From Aeromonas tecta (GTDB lineage: Bacteria; Pseudomonadota; Gammaproteobacteria; Enterobacterales; Aeromonadaceae), in NCBI RefSeq assembly GCF_000820185.1, contig NZ_CDCA01000009.1, forward strand, positions 1-64,000: DNA of 64,000 bases. Reading direction: 5' to 3'. A program made the translations under genes and the position numbers. Below the pieces are notes generated by a model, which was not told where the DNA came from, made no database searches, and saw only the letters and a program-made list of their open reading frames with translations. Positions 23,002 through 31,876 of this stretch are shown here, piece after piece. Numbering within the stretch: the stretch's first letter is position 1; each line of letters opens with the position of its first letter.

Positions 23002-23913
23002 TCAGGACTGGCTGGGCAGCTTGTCCCGGCGCGACTTCCACCACCATCTCAGACGAATTTGGGAGATCAGCATCCCCGCCAGCATCAGGCTGCAGCCGAC
23101 CACGGCCCGCTCGTCCAGCGACTCACCGAGCAGCAGCACCCCGCCGATGGCGGCAAACACCGTCTCCAGGCTGAGGATGATGGCGGCGTGGGCCGGATGG
23201 GCGCCGCGCTGGCCGACCACCTGCAGGGTGTAGCCGATGCCGACCGACACCAGCCCGGCGTAGAGCAGGGCCTGCCAGCCCGCCACGGCGCCACTCAGGG
23301 TCGGGGTCTCGATGACGAAGGCGGTGATGAGGCTGAGCAGGCCGCACACCACGAATTGCACCCCGGCGAGGCGAATGGGGGCGACCCGGCTGGAGTAGTG
23401 ATCAAGCACCAGCAGGTGAATGGCCCAGAACAGGGCGCCGATCACCTGCAGCAGATCCCCGTAGCCGATGGTGAAGTCGTCGGTCACGCTGAGGTAATAG
23501 AGCCCGCCCATGGCGATGAGCGCCCCTATCCAGGTGTTGGCGCCGGTCTTGTGGCGCAGCAACAGGCCGATGACCGGCACCAGTATGATGTAGAGGCCGG
23601 TGATGAAGCCCGCCTTGGCGGCCGTGGTGTAGAGCAGCCCTACCTGTTGCAGGGAGGCGGCGCTGAACAGCACTGTGCCGGCGAGCACGCCGCCAATCAG
23701 CAGCAGCCTGCGCTCAGCGGCCGGTGGCGCGGATTGCGGCTTGGGCTGGCGTGATTTGAGCCACCACAGCAGGGGCAGCAGAGAGAGGGCACCGAGCAGG
23801 AAGCGCAGGCCGTTGAAGGTAAAAGGCCCCATGTGATCCATCCCCAGGCGCTGGGCGACGAAGCCCAGTCCCCAGATGGCGGCGGCCATCAATAACATCA
23901 TGTTCGAACGCAT
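23002..23913 (-). CDS. EamA-family (DMT superfamily) transporter
   Basis: A 303-residue inner-membrane protein with ten predicted transmembrane segments arranged as two EamA repeats (about 5-135 and 150-285). RSNMMLLMAAAIWGLGFVAQ and LYAGLVSVGIGYTLQVVGQ are characteristic. Such carriers export amino acids, nucleotides or other metabolites. AGGGAT precedes the ATG on the coding strand. The substrate cannot be assigned. The C terminus is basic (RLRWWWKSRRDKL). Confidence 0.85.
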   Translation of the reverse strand: MRSNMMLLMAAAIWGLGFVAQRLGMDHMGPFTFNGLRFLLGALSLLPLLWWLKSRQPKPQSAPPAAERRLLLIGGVLAGTVLFSAASLQQVGLLYTTAAKAGFITGLYIILVPVIGLLLRHKTGANTWIGALIAMGGLYYLSVTDDFTIGYGDLLQVIGALFWAIHLLVLDHYSSRVAPIRLAGVQFVVCGLLSLITAFVIETPTLSGAVAGWQALLYAGLVSVGIGYTLQVVGQRGAHPAHAAIILSLETVFAAIGGVLLLGESLDERAVVGCSLMLAGMLISQIRLRWWWKSRRDKLPSQS

Positions 23914-24087
23914 ACGAATTCATCCCTGAAGCAGCAATAACGGGAGCACTCCTCGGCTCCTGTCACCACGATACCCGTGTGCGGGGGGGCTTGTCGCCAG
24001 CCATTTGCAGCGCCGACGGGCAGCGCGATGAGATCCCGGCCCCAGAGCGGGGGGACGCAGGTCTCTATCGCAGGCGGAGGCCCGGCA

Positions 24088-24528
24088 TCAGCCGTTGGCG
24101 ATCATCGCCAGCAGGGGCAGCAAGGCGAGCAGCAGCAGGTTGCCGCGCAGGATCCAGATCACCCAGAACTGCTGCTGGATGGAAACCAGGGGCGCACGGC
24201 CCTGGCGCAGGGAGCGGCGCCAGTGATGGAACAGCCGGCTGGGGTAGCCGAAGCTGACGGCCATGGCGAAGAACAGCAGCAGCTTGGTGCGATAGCCGGG
24301 ATTGGCGAGCAGGGCGAGTGGCGCGACCGGGTGGGTGAGCAGCAGCAACACGCCGGTGATGAAGATGAGCAGCAGCGCCACGGCCGCCAGGCTGTCTGCC
24401 AGCAGCAGCTTGCGTACCTGTTCGATGGACATGCCGCGCCGGAACAGAAAATATTCCGAGGTCACGCAGCCGGTCAGGGTGATCACGGCGCAATAGTGCA
24501 GCGCCATCAGCAGATCCGGGTTCAACAT
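24088..24528 (-). CDS. Small four-helix membrane protein, DUF2214-like
   Basis: A 146-residue protein with four hydrophobic segments. The opening LLMALHYCAVITLTGCVTSEYF, the Tyr-Arg-Thr-Lys loop, and a Trp-rich third helix match the DUF2214 membrane family. No function is known for the family. The gene is a single minus-strand unit, divergent from the diguanylate cyclase. Confidence 0.6.
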   Translation of the reverse strand: MLNPDLLMALHYCAVITLTGCVTSEYFLFRRGMSIEQVRKLLLADSLAAVALLLIFITGVLLLLTHPVAPLALLANPGYRTKLLLFFAMAVSFGYPSRLFHHWRRSLRQGRAPLVSIQQQFWVIWILRGNLLLLALLPLLAMIANG

Positions 24529-24638
24529 CTGCGCCAGTTCCTTTTCGTCGATCTCATCACAAGCTTCCCTTTGGACGCCATCAGGCGGGGCTGATATTCT
24601 GACACTACATCACTTCTGACGGTAGCTGGGGGCTTGGA

Positions 24639-26252
24639 TTGGCCAAGCGCGACAAACAGGCTGTTACCACGCAAAACTGGTCCCTGGTTGCCCGGATGCG
24701 GTTGGGATTGGTATTGCTGTTTCTGCCGGTGTTGATGCTGGGCAGTATCTACTATCTGCACATGGAACGCAGCCTGCAACACGAGTTGCAGCAGCGGCTG
24801 CTCGCCACCAACCAGCAGTTGCAACACACCTTCATCGAACCCTATCTCACCGAGTTGGAGCGGCAGTTCAACCTGATCTACGACCAAGCTCTGGTCGAGG
24901 ATTTCAGCGCCGCCGGCCTGCGGCACAAGGAACGTTATCTGCAGGAGTGGGCGCTCTACAAGGGGGTCATGGCCGATCTCGACTCCGCCTATGTCGGCAC
25001 CGCCAGGGGCGACTTCCTCATCTACCCCAGGCCCGAGGTGCCCGCCGATTACGATCCCAGAACGCGGCCCTGGTATCAGCTGGCCAGCCAGCAGGCGGGC
25101 AAGCTGGTGTGGACGGATCCCTATCAGGGCTACGGCGAGCTGCACGACCAGCTGATGATCTCCCTGGCACGGGCTCTGACCGATCAGCAGGGCAAGGTGC
25201 AGGCCGTGCTGGCCATCGACGTGGTGCTGGCGCCCTTTTCGGCCCAGCTGAACAAGCAGCCGGATGCGGGCTACCAGATGATCATCAACCAGTCCGGCAA
25301 GGTGCTGGCCTATCCCGATCCCGCCTGGCTGCTCAAAGCCATGCCCAGCCCCCACTGGCTCTCACGTTTTGGCAAGGCCGAGGGCATCTTCCTCGATCCC
25401 GAGACCCAGCAATTTGTGGCCTATCGCCGGTTGCCCCACTGGAACTGGGTGCTGATCAGCGTGCAGCCGGCGGCCAGCGTGCAGGCCGTGGTGGCGAGCG
25501 CCTCTCTCAACGTGCTGGGGGTGGTGGTGCTGGCCAGTGTGCTCTATGTGCTGCTGGCACTGGTCTGGGCCCGCAACTTCAGGCGCATGCTCGACGAGAT
25601 CTCCGCCGTGATCCGCGCCAGCCGGCTGCAGCCAGACGATGTGCCACGGGGCGGCATGCGCGAGCTCAGGCGGGTCTACGCCGAGCTGGCCGAGGTGAGC
25701 AAGGATTATCATGAGGTGCGCCAGCAGGCCAACATGGACAAGCTGACCGGCCTCTATAATCGGCGCTTCTTCGATGAGCGGCTGCAGCATCTGCTGCTGG
25801 AACAGCAGCCGTTCTGCCTGGCGATGCTGGATCTCGACAACTTCAAGCGGGTCAACGATACCTACGGCCACCACACCGGTGATGTTGTGCTCAAGCGGGT
25901 GTCGGCGCTCGGCAACCAGCTGCTGGGGGATCACGGCTGGGTCTGCCGCTACGGCGGCGAGGAGCTGACGGTGCTGCTGGTCAAGTCCGACATCCCTTTC
26001 TGCCTGATGCTGCTCGAGCAGTTCCGGATCGGGGTGACCCTGCTTGACTGGCGCGAACCCGGCCTCAGCCTGACCTTCAGTGGCGGGCTGGTGGCGAGTG
26101 CGCCGGGTCTGGATGCCAAGGGCCTGCTGCAGATCGTCGATGCCGAAGTGTATCGCGCCAAGCGTGATGGCAAGAACCGCCTCTACCTCGGGCATCCCGG
26201 GTCGGAGACTGGCTCCACGCAGGAGATCCCGCTAAAAACAGAAGAGACCTGA
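24639..26252 (+). CDS. Membrane diguanylate cyclase with a Cache sensor
   Basis: A 537-residue protein likely to make cyclic di-GMP. A first transmembrane segment (about 20-38) and a second (about 285-308) bracket a periplasmic Cache domain with FLIYPRPEVPADYDPRTRPWY, the usual small-ligand pocket motif. The cytoplasmic GGDEF domain (about 365-530) has GGEEL at the active site, an accepted variant, and the NFKRVNDTYGHHTGD segment. The inhibitory RxxD site five residues ahead of it is missing. Start taken as a TTG with GGGGGCTTGGA upstream; an ATG 57 bases later would start right at the first helix. Confidence 0.85.
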   Translation: MAKRDKQAVTTQNWSLVARMRLGLVLLFLPVLMLGSIYYLHMERSLQHELQQRLLATNQQLQHTFIEPYLTELERQFNLIYDQALVEDFSAAGLRHKERYLQEWALYKGVMADLDSAYVGTARGDFLIYPRPEVPADYDPRTRPWYQLASQQAGKLVWTDPYQGYGELHDQLMISLARALTDQQGKVQAVLAIDVVLAPFSAQLNKQPDAGYQMIINQSGKVLAYPDPAWLLKAMPSPHWLSRFGKAEGIFLDPETQQFVAYRRLPHWNWVLISVQPAASVQAVVASASLNVLGVVVLASVLYVLLALVWARNFRRMLDEISAVIRASRLQPDDVPRGGMRELRRVYAELAEVSKDYHEVRQQANMDKLTGLYNRRFFDERLQHLLLEQQPFCLAMLDLDNFKRVNDTYGHHTGDVVLKRVSALGNQLLGDHGWVCRYGGEELTVLLVKSDIPFCLMLLEQFRIGVTLLDWREPGLSLTFSGGLVASAPGLDAKGLLQIVDAEVYRAKRDGKNRLYLGHPGSETGSTQEIPLKTEET

Positions 26253-26266
26253 GGGTCTCTTCTGTT
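26237..26266. terminator. Bidirectional terminator
   Basis: AACAGAAGAGACC/GGTCTCTTCTGTT is a 13-bp stem that overlaps the stop codon of the cyclase gene and abuts the convergent HAD gene. Confidence 0.75.
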
Positions 26267-26267
26267 A

Positions 26268-26927
26268 TCAGACGGCGAGCTGCCAGTGCAGTATCGGCCA
26301 GTGCAGCTCCTCGGCCACCTGGCGCAGACCGGGGGCCGGGTTGACCGCATGGGGATGGGCCACCGCCCGCAGCAGCGGCAGATCGTTGTGGGAGTCGCTG
26401 TAGCCGTGGCTCTCCCGCCAGACATGAGGCTCACTGCCAAACAGCTGGTTGATGCGGGCCACCTTGCCCTCCCGAAAGCTTAAAGTACCCCGGGTCTGGC
26501 CGGTCAGCATGCCTTGCTCCTCATCGAGCAGGATGGCGACGCAGTGATCCATCCCCAGCATGCGGGCCATGGGGGCGACCAGATGCTCGCCGGAGGCGGA
26601 GATCAGCACTAGCGTATCACCCTGCTTGCGATGCCACTCGATGCGCGCCAGCCCCTCCGGATAGATAAGCTCCCGCAGCACCTGCTCGGCGAAGTGCTGG
26701 CACTGGCCATCGAGCCAGGATCGGCTCTTGCCCGCCAGGGGCTGCAGGGTGAAGGCCATGTACTGGTGCATGTCCATCTTGCCCTGATGGTAGAGCGACA
26801 TCAGGGCCTGCTCCTCGGCCACCATGGTCGCCGGCGCCAGCTCCTGGGCCACCATATATTCCAGCCAGAGGCTGGCACAATCCCCGGCAATCAGGGTCTC
26901 GTCCAAATCAAACAGTGCCAGTGCCAT
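26268..26927 (-). CDS. HAD-IB family phosphatase
   Basis: A 219-residue HAD-superfamily hydrolase with all motifs: DLDET (nucleophile Asp, motif I), SAS (motif II), a conserved Lys in GKV, and DSHNDLPLL (motif III/IV). The IB subfamily includes phosphoserine phosphatase and phosphatidylglycerophosphatase C. It is downstream of the ABC importer cluster on the same strand, 84 bases after the ATPase gene, and may release phosphate from imported compounds. The substrate is not established. Confidence 0.85.
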   Translation of the reverse strand: MALALFDLDETLIAGDCASLWLEYMVAQELAPATMVAEEQALMSLYHQGKMDMHQYMAFTLQPLAGKSRSWLDGQCQHFAEQVLRELIYPEGLARIEWHRKQGDTLVLISASGEHLVAPMARMLGMDHCVAILLDEEQGMLTGQTRGTLSFREGKVARINQLFGSEPHVWRESHGYSDSHNDLPLLRAVAHPHAVNPAPGLRQVAEELHWPILHWQLAV

Positions 26928-27011
26928 GTCGGCTCCTTGTTATGAAAACGGGGTCAATGAGAGGCGGCGCCCTGCCGAGAAATAGATGAAAAGGGTATGC
27001 AAAGCATCGAC

Positions 27012-28019
27012 TTATGCTACCTCACACAGCTGATCCTGGGCTACCGCCAGGGTGACTGTGGTGCCCACCGCCAGCAAGTCCCTGGCCGAGCGGTTGAGCA
27101 CATCCACCGTCAGCAACCCGGCGGCGCACTCCACCTGATAACGAATGACGTTGCCGAGCAACTGCTGCTGGCGAATTATGCCGGACAGGCTGGGATCCTG
27201 GCTCTGGGTATTTGCCGGCAGCAGGCTGATGGCTTCGGGGCGCAGCGCCAGCCGGGTGTGGGTGTGCGGGCCGAGCAGTGACTGGGCCTGCTCGGGGGTC
27301 AGCAGGTTGTAGTGGCCGATGAAGCTCGCCACGAAGGCGCTGGCGGGCTGGGTGTAGATCTGCTCGGGGCTGCCGCTTTGCACTATCTGGCCCTTGTCCA
27401 TCAGGAACACCCGATCCGACATGGTCAGCGCCTCCTCCTGATCGTGGGTGACGAACAATGTGGTCAGCTCGAGCCGCTGCTGAATTTCACGGATCTGCTG
27501 GCGGAGGCTGCGGCGGATGCGGGCATCGAGCGCCGACAGCGGCTCGTCCAGCAGCAGGATCCTGGGGCGAACCACCAGCGCGCGGGCCAGGGCGACCCGC
27601 TGGCGCTGGCCGCCGGAGAGCTCGCTCGGATAGCGCTTCGCCAGCCCGGCGAGCTCCACCAGTTCCAGTGCTTCCTGCACGCTGCCGGTTAGCTCCCGCC
27701 CCGGCTGGGGTTTCATTTTCAGGCCGAAGGCGACGTTGTCCCACACCGTCATGTTAGGGAACAGGGCGTAGCTCTGGAACACCATGCCGATGCCGCGCTT
27801 CTGGGGGGCCTGCCAGGTGATGTCTTCACCGGCCACTCGCACCTGACCGCCGTCGACCGGGGTCAGCCCGGCCAGGGCCCGCAGCAGGGTGGACTTGCCA
27901 CAGCCGGAGGGGCCGAGCAGGGTCACCAGCTCCCCCTTGCGGATGCCAAACTCGATCCCCTCGAACACCCGGGTCTCGCCATAGGATTTGTGCAACTGAT
28001 TGACTTCTAAATGAAACAT
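27012..28019 (-). CDS. phnT: ABC importer ATPase, PhnT-like
   Basis: A 335-residue ATP-binding subunit: Walker A GPSGCGKST, Q-loop, signature LSGGQRQRVALARAL, Walker B ILLLDEPLSALD and switch His in FVTHDQEEAL. The C-terminal 100 residues form a TOBE/OB-type regulatory domain. It belongs to the ABC importers for spermidine, iron, thiamine and phosphonate. With the two permeases and the binding protein it makes a complete transporter. PhnT assignment rests on the PhnR-like regulator and Pho boxes in this cluster. Confidence 0.82.
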   Translation of the reverse strand: MFHLEVNQLHKSYGETRVFEGIEFGIRKGELVTLLGPSGCGKSTLLRALAGLTPVDGGQVRVAGEDITWQAPQKRGIGMVFQSYALFPNMTVWDNVAFGLKMKPQPGRELTGSVQEALELVELAGLAKRYPSELSGGQRQRVALARALVVRPRILLLDEPLSALDARIRRSLRQQIREIQQRLELTTLFVTHDQEEALTMSDRVFLMDKGQIVQSGSPEQIYTQPASAFVASFIGHYNLLTPEQAQSLLGPHTHTRLALRPEAISLLPANTQSQDPSLSGIIRQQQLLGNVIRYQVECAAGLLTVDVLNRSARDLLAVGTTVTLAVAQDQLCEVA

Positions 28020-28025
28020 GGCTGG

Positions 28026-28802
28026 TCACCGATGAAAGCGATTGGCTGCCCAGGTGAGCAGCAGGGTCAGCAGGAAGTAGCTCATCACCAGCGCGCTGGT
28101 GAAGTGGCCGGAGGTGGATCTCATGTTGTAGAGATAGACCTGCAGGGTCTCGTAGCGGGTGCCCACCAGCATGTTGGCGAACACGAACTCCCCGAGCAGG
28201 AAGGAGAGTGACAGAAACAGCGCCGCCAGCAGGCCCTTGCGCAGGCAGGGCAACACCACCAGTGCGAAGGCGCGGGAGCTGCTGGCGCCGAGCAGGTGAG
28301 CGGCGTCCATCAGATCTTTCAGCGGTATGCCCTGCAGGTTGTTGGCGAGCGCCCGGTACATGAAGGGCAGCACTATGGTGAACCAGGTACCGATCAGTAT
28401 CCAGGGTGTGCCGATGAGCGGCAATGGGCCGTCCGCGTAGATCTGCAGCAAGCCTACCGAGGAGACCACGGGGGGCACGGCAAAGGGCAGCAAGATCAGA
28501 AGATTCATCCAGGGATCCAGCTTGGGGAAGTAATAAGCCACTACCAGTACGGTCGGTACCAGCACGACTGTCCCCAATAGCAGGGTGGCGAAGCAGACCA
28601 GCAAACTGCGGCCGAAGGCGGCAAGGAAACGGGGATCCCCCCACAGCTTGAGATACCAGTCGAGGGTGAAGCCGTCCGGCAACAGGGTGGCGCCCCAGCG
28701 GGTGGAGATGGAGTAGAGGAAGGTGGCCAGCAGCGGCAGCAGCAGGGTCGCCACCAGGGCGCCAAGCACCCACTTTGGCCAGCCCGGTTTGATATCAGAC
28801 AT
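28026..28802 (-). CDS. phnV: ABC permease, PhnV-like
   Basis: A 258-residue inner-membrane permease with six hydrophobic segments and the EAA-type loop DLMDAAHLLGASSSRAFALV. It overlaps the preceding permease by 8 bases, and the ATPase gene starts 6 bases after its stop. Together with the 298-residue permease it would form the heterodimeric channel. Its length is close to that of Salmonella PhnV, but the substrate is inferred. Confidence 0.8.
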   Translation of the reverse strand: MSDIKPGWPKWVLGALVATLLLPLLATFLYSISTRWGATLLPDGFTLDWYLKLWGDPRFLAAFGRSLLVCFATLLLGTVVLVPTVLVVAYYFPKLDPWMNLLILLPFAVPPVVSSVGLLQIYADGPLPLIGTPWILIGTWFTIVLPFMYRALANNLQGIPLKDLMDAAHLLGASSSRAFALVVLPCLRKGLLAALFLSLSFLLGEFVFANMLVGTRYETLQVYLYNMRSTSGHFTSALVMSYFLLTLLLTWAANRFHR

Positions 28803-29691
28803 GCCGATTCCCCTTGTTCACATAACTGCGCTTGAGCAGCCACTGGTTGGCGGCCGTGACCACCCCCAGCAGCACCATCAGGATCACCGCCAGCGCCGCT
28901 GCCAGGTTCGGCTCGAGGAAGATATCGCCGGAGACCAGGCTGGCCACTCTGATGGTCACCAGGTTGAAGTTGCCGGTGGTGAGGGCGTAGGCGGAGGCAT
29001 AGGCCCCCACCGCATTGGCAAACAGGATGATCAGGGTGCCAAGTAGCGCCGGGGTGAGCACCGGCAGCGCCACATGCCACACGTATTGCCGCTTGCTGGC
29101 GCCGAGCAGAGCGGCGGCCTGGGGCCAGTCATCCTGCAGCGCATCGAAGGCTGGATAGAGCAGCAAGAGGGCGAGCGGGATCTGGAAGTAGGTGTAGATG
29201 AGGATGAGGCCAGCGCCCGAGTAGAGGTTGAAGCCATCGATCCAGCCCCAGGATTTAAGCAAGAGAGTGATGGCGCCGTTGATGCCGAGAATGATGATGA
29301 AGGCGAACGCCAGCGGCACGCCGCTGAAGTTGCTGGTCATGGTGACAAAGGCCAGCAGCACGCGCTTGACCCCCTCACCGCTGTGGCGCAGGGCCGCCGC
29401 TCCCAGGGTGCCGATGACGAGCCCGGCCAGACTTGCGATGCCGGCGATGCGCAGGGAGTTGCCAAAGGATTGCAGGTAGAAGGGGGAGCTCAGGATCTCC
29501 TGGTAATAACCGAGACCCCAGCCGTCCGGGGTCTGCAGGCTGCCCACCAGCACCCACACCATGGGGGCGAGCTGGAACAGGATCATCAGCAGGGCGAAAG
29601 GCAGCAGCACCAGGGCGGGCAACCAGTGACGACGAGCTCGGCGCTGGTACGTGCCTTGCTTTGTCAGGGTATCAGTGGCGGCGGGCATCAT
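28795..29691 (-). CDS. phnU: ABC permease, PhnU-like
   Basis: A 298-residue permease with six transmembrane segments and the EAA loop PQAAALLGASKRQYVWHV. Start chosen at MMPAATDTLTKQG: the first base of this ATG is the last base of the preceding gene's TGA, and the longer frame lies wholly inside that gene. It carries about 35 cytoplasmic residues before the first helix (RRARRHWLPALVLLPF). Confidence 0.8.
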   Translation of the reverse strand: MMPAATDTLTKQGTYQRRARRHWLPALVLLPFALLMILFQLAPMVWVLVGSLQTPDGWGLGYYQEILSSPFYLQSFGNSLRIAGIASLAGLVIGTLGAAALRHSGEGVKRVLLAFVTMTSNFSGVPLAFAFIIILGINGAITLLLKSWGWIDGFNLYSGAGLILIYTYFQIPLALLLLYPAFDALQDDWPQAAALLGASKRQYVWHVALPVLTPALLGTLIILFANAVGAYASAYALTTGNFNLVTIRVASLVSGDIFLEPNLAAALAVILMVLLGVVTAANQWLLKRSYVNKGNRHV

Positions 29692-30536
29692 CAGTGCACC
29701 TCCCGCTGGTGGCTGGCCTTGAGCAGCTGAGGGCCGCTCGGCTTGTCGTGAGGCACGCCGAGCAGGTCCGCCATCAGGGCGCAGAGCTGGGTCTGTTGTA
29801 ACTTGTGCTCTCCATCCGTCCCCGTTGGCCATTGGGGCACGAAGGCCTCGCCGAACAGCCAGAGTGGCACGTTGCGCTCTTCAGGCAGGGTGCCGCCGTG
29901 GCTGCGATCCGCGTTCATGCCGTGATCCGCGGTGATCAGCACCTGATAACCTTCGCTGAGCCACTGGGGCAGCAGGTCGGCCAGCAGGCTGTCCATGCGC
30001 CGCGCCTGGTTGCGGTACTGGGGGGAATCGAGACCAAACTGGTGACCCGCGTCGTCTACGCCCATGGGATGGATCAGCAGGAAGTCGGGGTCGTACTGGG
30101 TGCGCAGCCATTCGCCGTCCAGCAGCAGGTGGCTGTCGGGGTAGCCATCGTCCCAGTAGAAGCAGCCATGCTGGATGGGCAGTTGTTCGTCGTGAGTGAA
30201 GCGATCCCGAAGCGGTTGCCAGGGGCTCTGGTTGTAGAGCTCGCTCACCCAGTGATAGGCCGCCGCTGCCGTGCGTTTACCGGCGGCGCGGGCGAGGTGG
30301 AAGATGGAGTCGTGCTGGCTGAGGCGGCTGACGCCGTTGTGGCTGATGCCGCTCGCCACGGGCGGCACACCGGTCAGTATGCATTCGTAGAGTGGCCGGG
30401 AGAGGGAGGGCAGGGCGCAGGTCAGGGTTGTGAACAGACCGCGCTCTGCCTCCACCATGCCAGCGAGGTAGCCCATGGTGTGGGCTACCTCGGCAGACAA
30501 GCCATCCACAAGTACCACTATCACCTTGTGTTGCAC
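29691..30536 (-). CDS. Alkaline-phosphatase-superfamily phosphodiesterase-like enzyme
   Basis: A 281-residue metalloenzyme of the nucleotide pyrophosphatase/phosphodiesterase type. The metal ligands are visible: Asp in VVLVDGLSAE, Ser nucleophile region LPSLSRPLYECILTGVPP, DDAGHQFG, and ADHGMNADRSHGG. There is no signal peptide, so it works in the cytoplasm on an imported substrate, perhaps a phosphonate ester or phosphodiester. It is embedded between binding-protein and permease genes with tight spacing, so it is certainly part of the uptake operon. Precise substrate is unknown. Confidence 0.82.
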   Translation of the reverse strand: MQHKVIVVLVDGLSAEVAHTMGYLAGMVEAERGLFTTLTCALPSLSRPLYECILTGVPPVASGISHNGVSRLSQHDSIFHLARAAGKRTAAAAYHWVSELYNQSPWQPLRDRFTHDEQLPIQHGCFYWDDGYPDSHLLLDGEWLRTQYDPDFLLIHPMGVDDAGHQFGLDSPQYRNQARRMDSLLADLLPQWLSEGYQVLITADHGMNADRSHGGTLPEERNVPLWLFGEAFVPQWPTGTDGEHKLQQTQLCALMADLLGVPHDKPSGPQLLKASHQREVH

Positions 30537-30545
30537 AGGCTGTCC

Positions 30546-31595
30546 TTACTGCATGTTGATCATGACGGTTTCTTGCCACTGGCGCGGCAGGGCCTTGGAG
30601 CTTTGCTCCCAGGCGGCGTGATCCTGCACCGGCTTGGCGTTGGCGTATTGCTCCGCCGGCAGCAGCTTGGCTTTCACGTCATCGGGCAGGGTGACGTTGC
30701 TGCGGATGGGGCGGGCGTAGCCACGGGCCAGGTTGATTTGACCCGCATCCGAGAGGATGTATTCCCGCGCCAGCTTGGCAGCGTTGGGGTTCTTGGCCCA
30801 CTTGTTGATGATGGTGGTGTAACCGGCGATGACGGAGCCGTCGCTCGGGATCACCACAGCGAACTTGTTGGGGTCGATCTGATCGCGGTAGTTCAGGGCG
30901 TTGAAGTCCCACAGTACCCCCACTTCCACCTCACCCTTCTCGATGTTGGCGATGGTGGGGTCGTTGAGCGACAGGCGGCCCTGCTTGGCCAGCTTGCCGA
31001 ACAGCTCCAGCGCCGGTTGCAGGTTCTTCTCGCTGCCGCCGGTGGCATAGGCCGCCGCCAGCACGCCGTTGTTGGCCTGGGAGGCGACGCCCACATCCCC
31101 TAGGGTCACCTTGTAGTCACCGCCGAGCAGGGACTGCCAGCTGGTGGGAGCGGCCTTGACCAAATCCTTGTTGATCAGGAAGGCGATGGTGCCGGTGTAG
31201 GCCAGCATCCAGTGGCCGTCCGCGTCCTTGGCCCAGTTCGGAATGTCCGCCCAGGTGGAGGGTTTGTAGGGTTGGGTGACCCCCTGCTTGACCGCGACCG
31301 GGCCGAAGGCACCGCCCACGTCACCGATGTCGGCGGTGGCATTGGCCTTCTCGGCGGCAAACTTGGCGATCTCCTGGGCCGAGCTCATGTCGGTGTCCTG
31401 GTGCTTGATGCCATAGACGCTGCCGATCTGCTGCCAGGTGTCTTTCCAGTTCGCCCAGCTGTCGGGCATGCCGATGCTGTTGAGCTGGCCTTCGCCACGG
31501 GCGGCTTTTTCCAGATCCGCGATATTGTCGGCGGCAAACAGTGGCTGACTGATGGCCGCCATGGCCAGTGCACTTGCGATCAAGGTTTTCATCAT
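30546..31595 (-). CDS. phnS: Periplasmic solute-binding protein, PhnS-like
   Basis: A 349-residue extracellular binding protein of the iron/thiamine/phosphonate type. Signal peptide 1-21 ends LFA before ADNIADLEKAARGEG. The fold signature ADIGDVGGAFGPVAVKQG and YTGTIAFLINKDLVK is usual for the group. First gene of the minus-strand operon, with a Pho box about 78 bases upstream. The ligand is inferred to be 2-aminoethylphosphonate or a related phosphorus compound from the PhnR-like regulator and Pho boxes, not from the binding pocket. Confidence 0.78.
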   Translation of the reverse strand: MMKTLIASALAMAAISQPLFAADNIADLEKAARGEGQLNSIGMPDSWANWKDTWQQIGSVYGIKHQDTDMSSAQEIAKFAAEKANATADIGDVGGAFGPVAVKQGVTQPYKPSTWADIPNWAKDADGHWMLAYTGTIAFLINKDLVKAAPTSWQSLLGGDYKVTLGDVGVASQANNGVLAAAYATGGSEKNLQPALELFGKLAKQGRLSLNDPTIANIEKGEVEVGVLWDFNALNYRDQIDPNKFAVVIPSDGSVIAGYTTIINKWAKNPNAAKLAREYILSDAGQINLARGYARPIRSNVTLPDDVKAKLLPAEQYANAKPVQDHAAWEQSSKALPRQWQETVMINMQ

Positions 31596-31648
31596 CCCAT
31601 CCCTCTGGACTAGGTCAGTTAAGGTTCGAGAGGGATGCTAGCGGGGAA

Positions 31649-31752
31649 ATATGACGGTGGCGGGGCGCTTTGATGGCAGTTTGATGACAGATGAGACCCG
31701 TTACCTCTCTGAGGGCTGAGCTGGCTCTGGGCATGCATATGACGGTGGCGGG
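31649..31752 (+). repeat. 16-bp direct repeat in the phn control region
   Basis: ATATGACGGTGGCGGG occurs at 31649-31664 and 31737-31752. Its minus strand contains CCGTCATAT, a Pho-box half-site. Confidence 0.6.
31673..31690 (-). promoter_or_regulatory. Pho box facing the phnS operon
   Basis: On the minus strand CTGTCATCAAACTGCCAT matches the PhoB box (two CTGTCAT half-sites 11 bases apart) at nearly every position. A further CCGTCAT half-site lies 22 bases on in the same phase. PhoB, active under phosphate starvation, should induce the importer. Confidence 0.75.
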
Positions 31753-31787
31753 AGCCTATCGAGGTAGCCGCTTGAAGGCTGATGAGT

Positions 31788-31805
31788 CTGTCACTTGGTT
31801 GTCAT
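31788..31805 (+). promoter_or_regulatory. Pho box facing phnR
   Basis: CTGTCACTTGGTTGTCAT has two Pho half-sites 11 bases apart. A TACAAC -10-like hexamer starts ten bases beyond it, the normal PhoB promoter geometry, with phnR about 55 bases further on. Confidence 0.7.
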
Positions 31806-31876
31806 CCTGCCAGGGTACAACTCTGGGCCAACCGTGGCTGGTCTACTCCAGCCCAATGATCGACAGGGATGTGACA

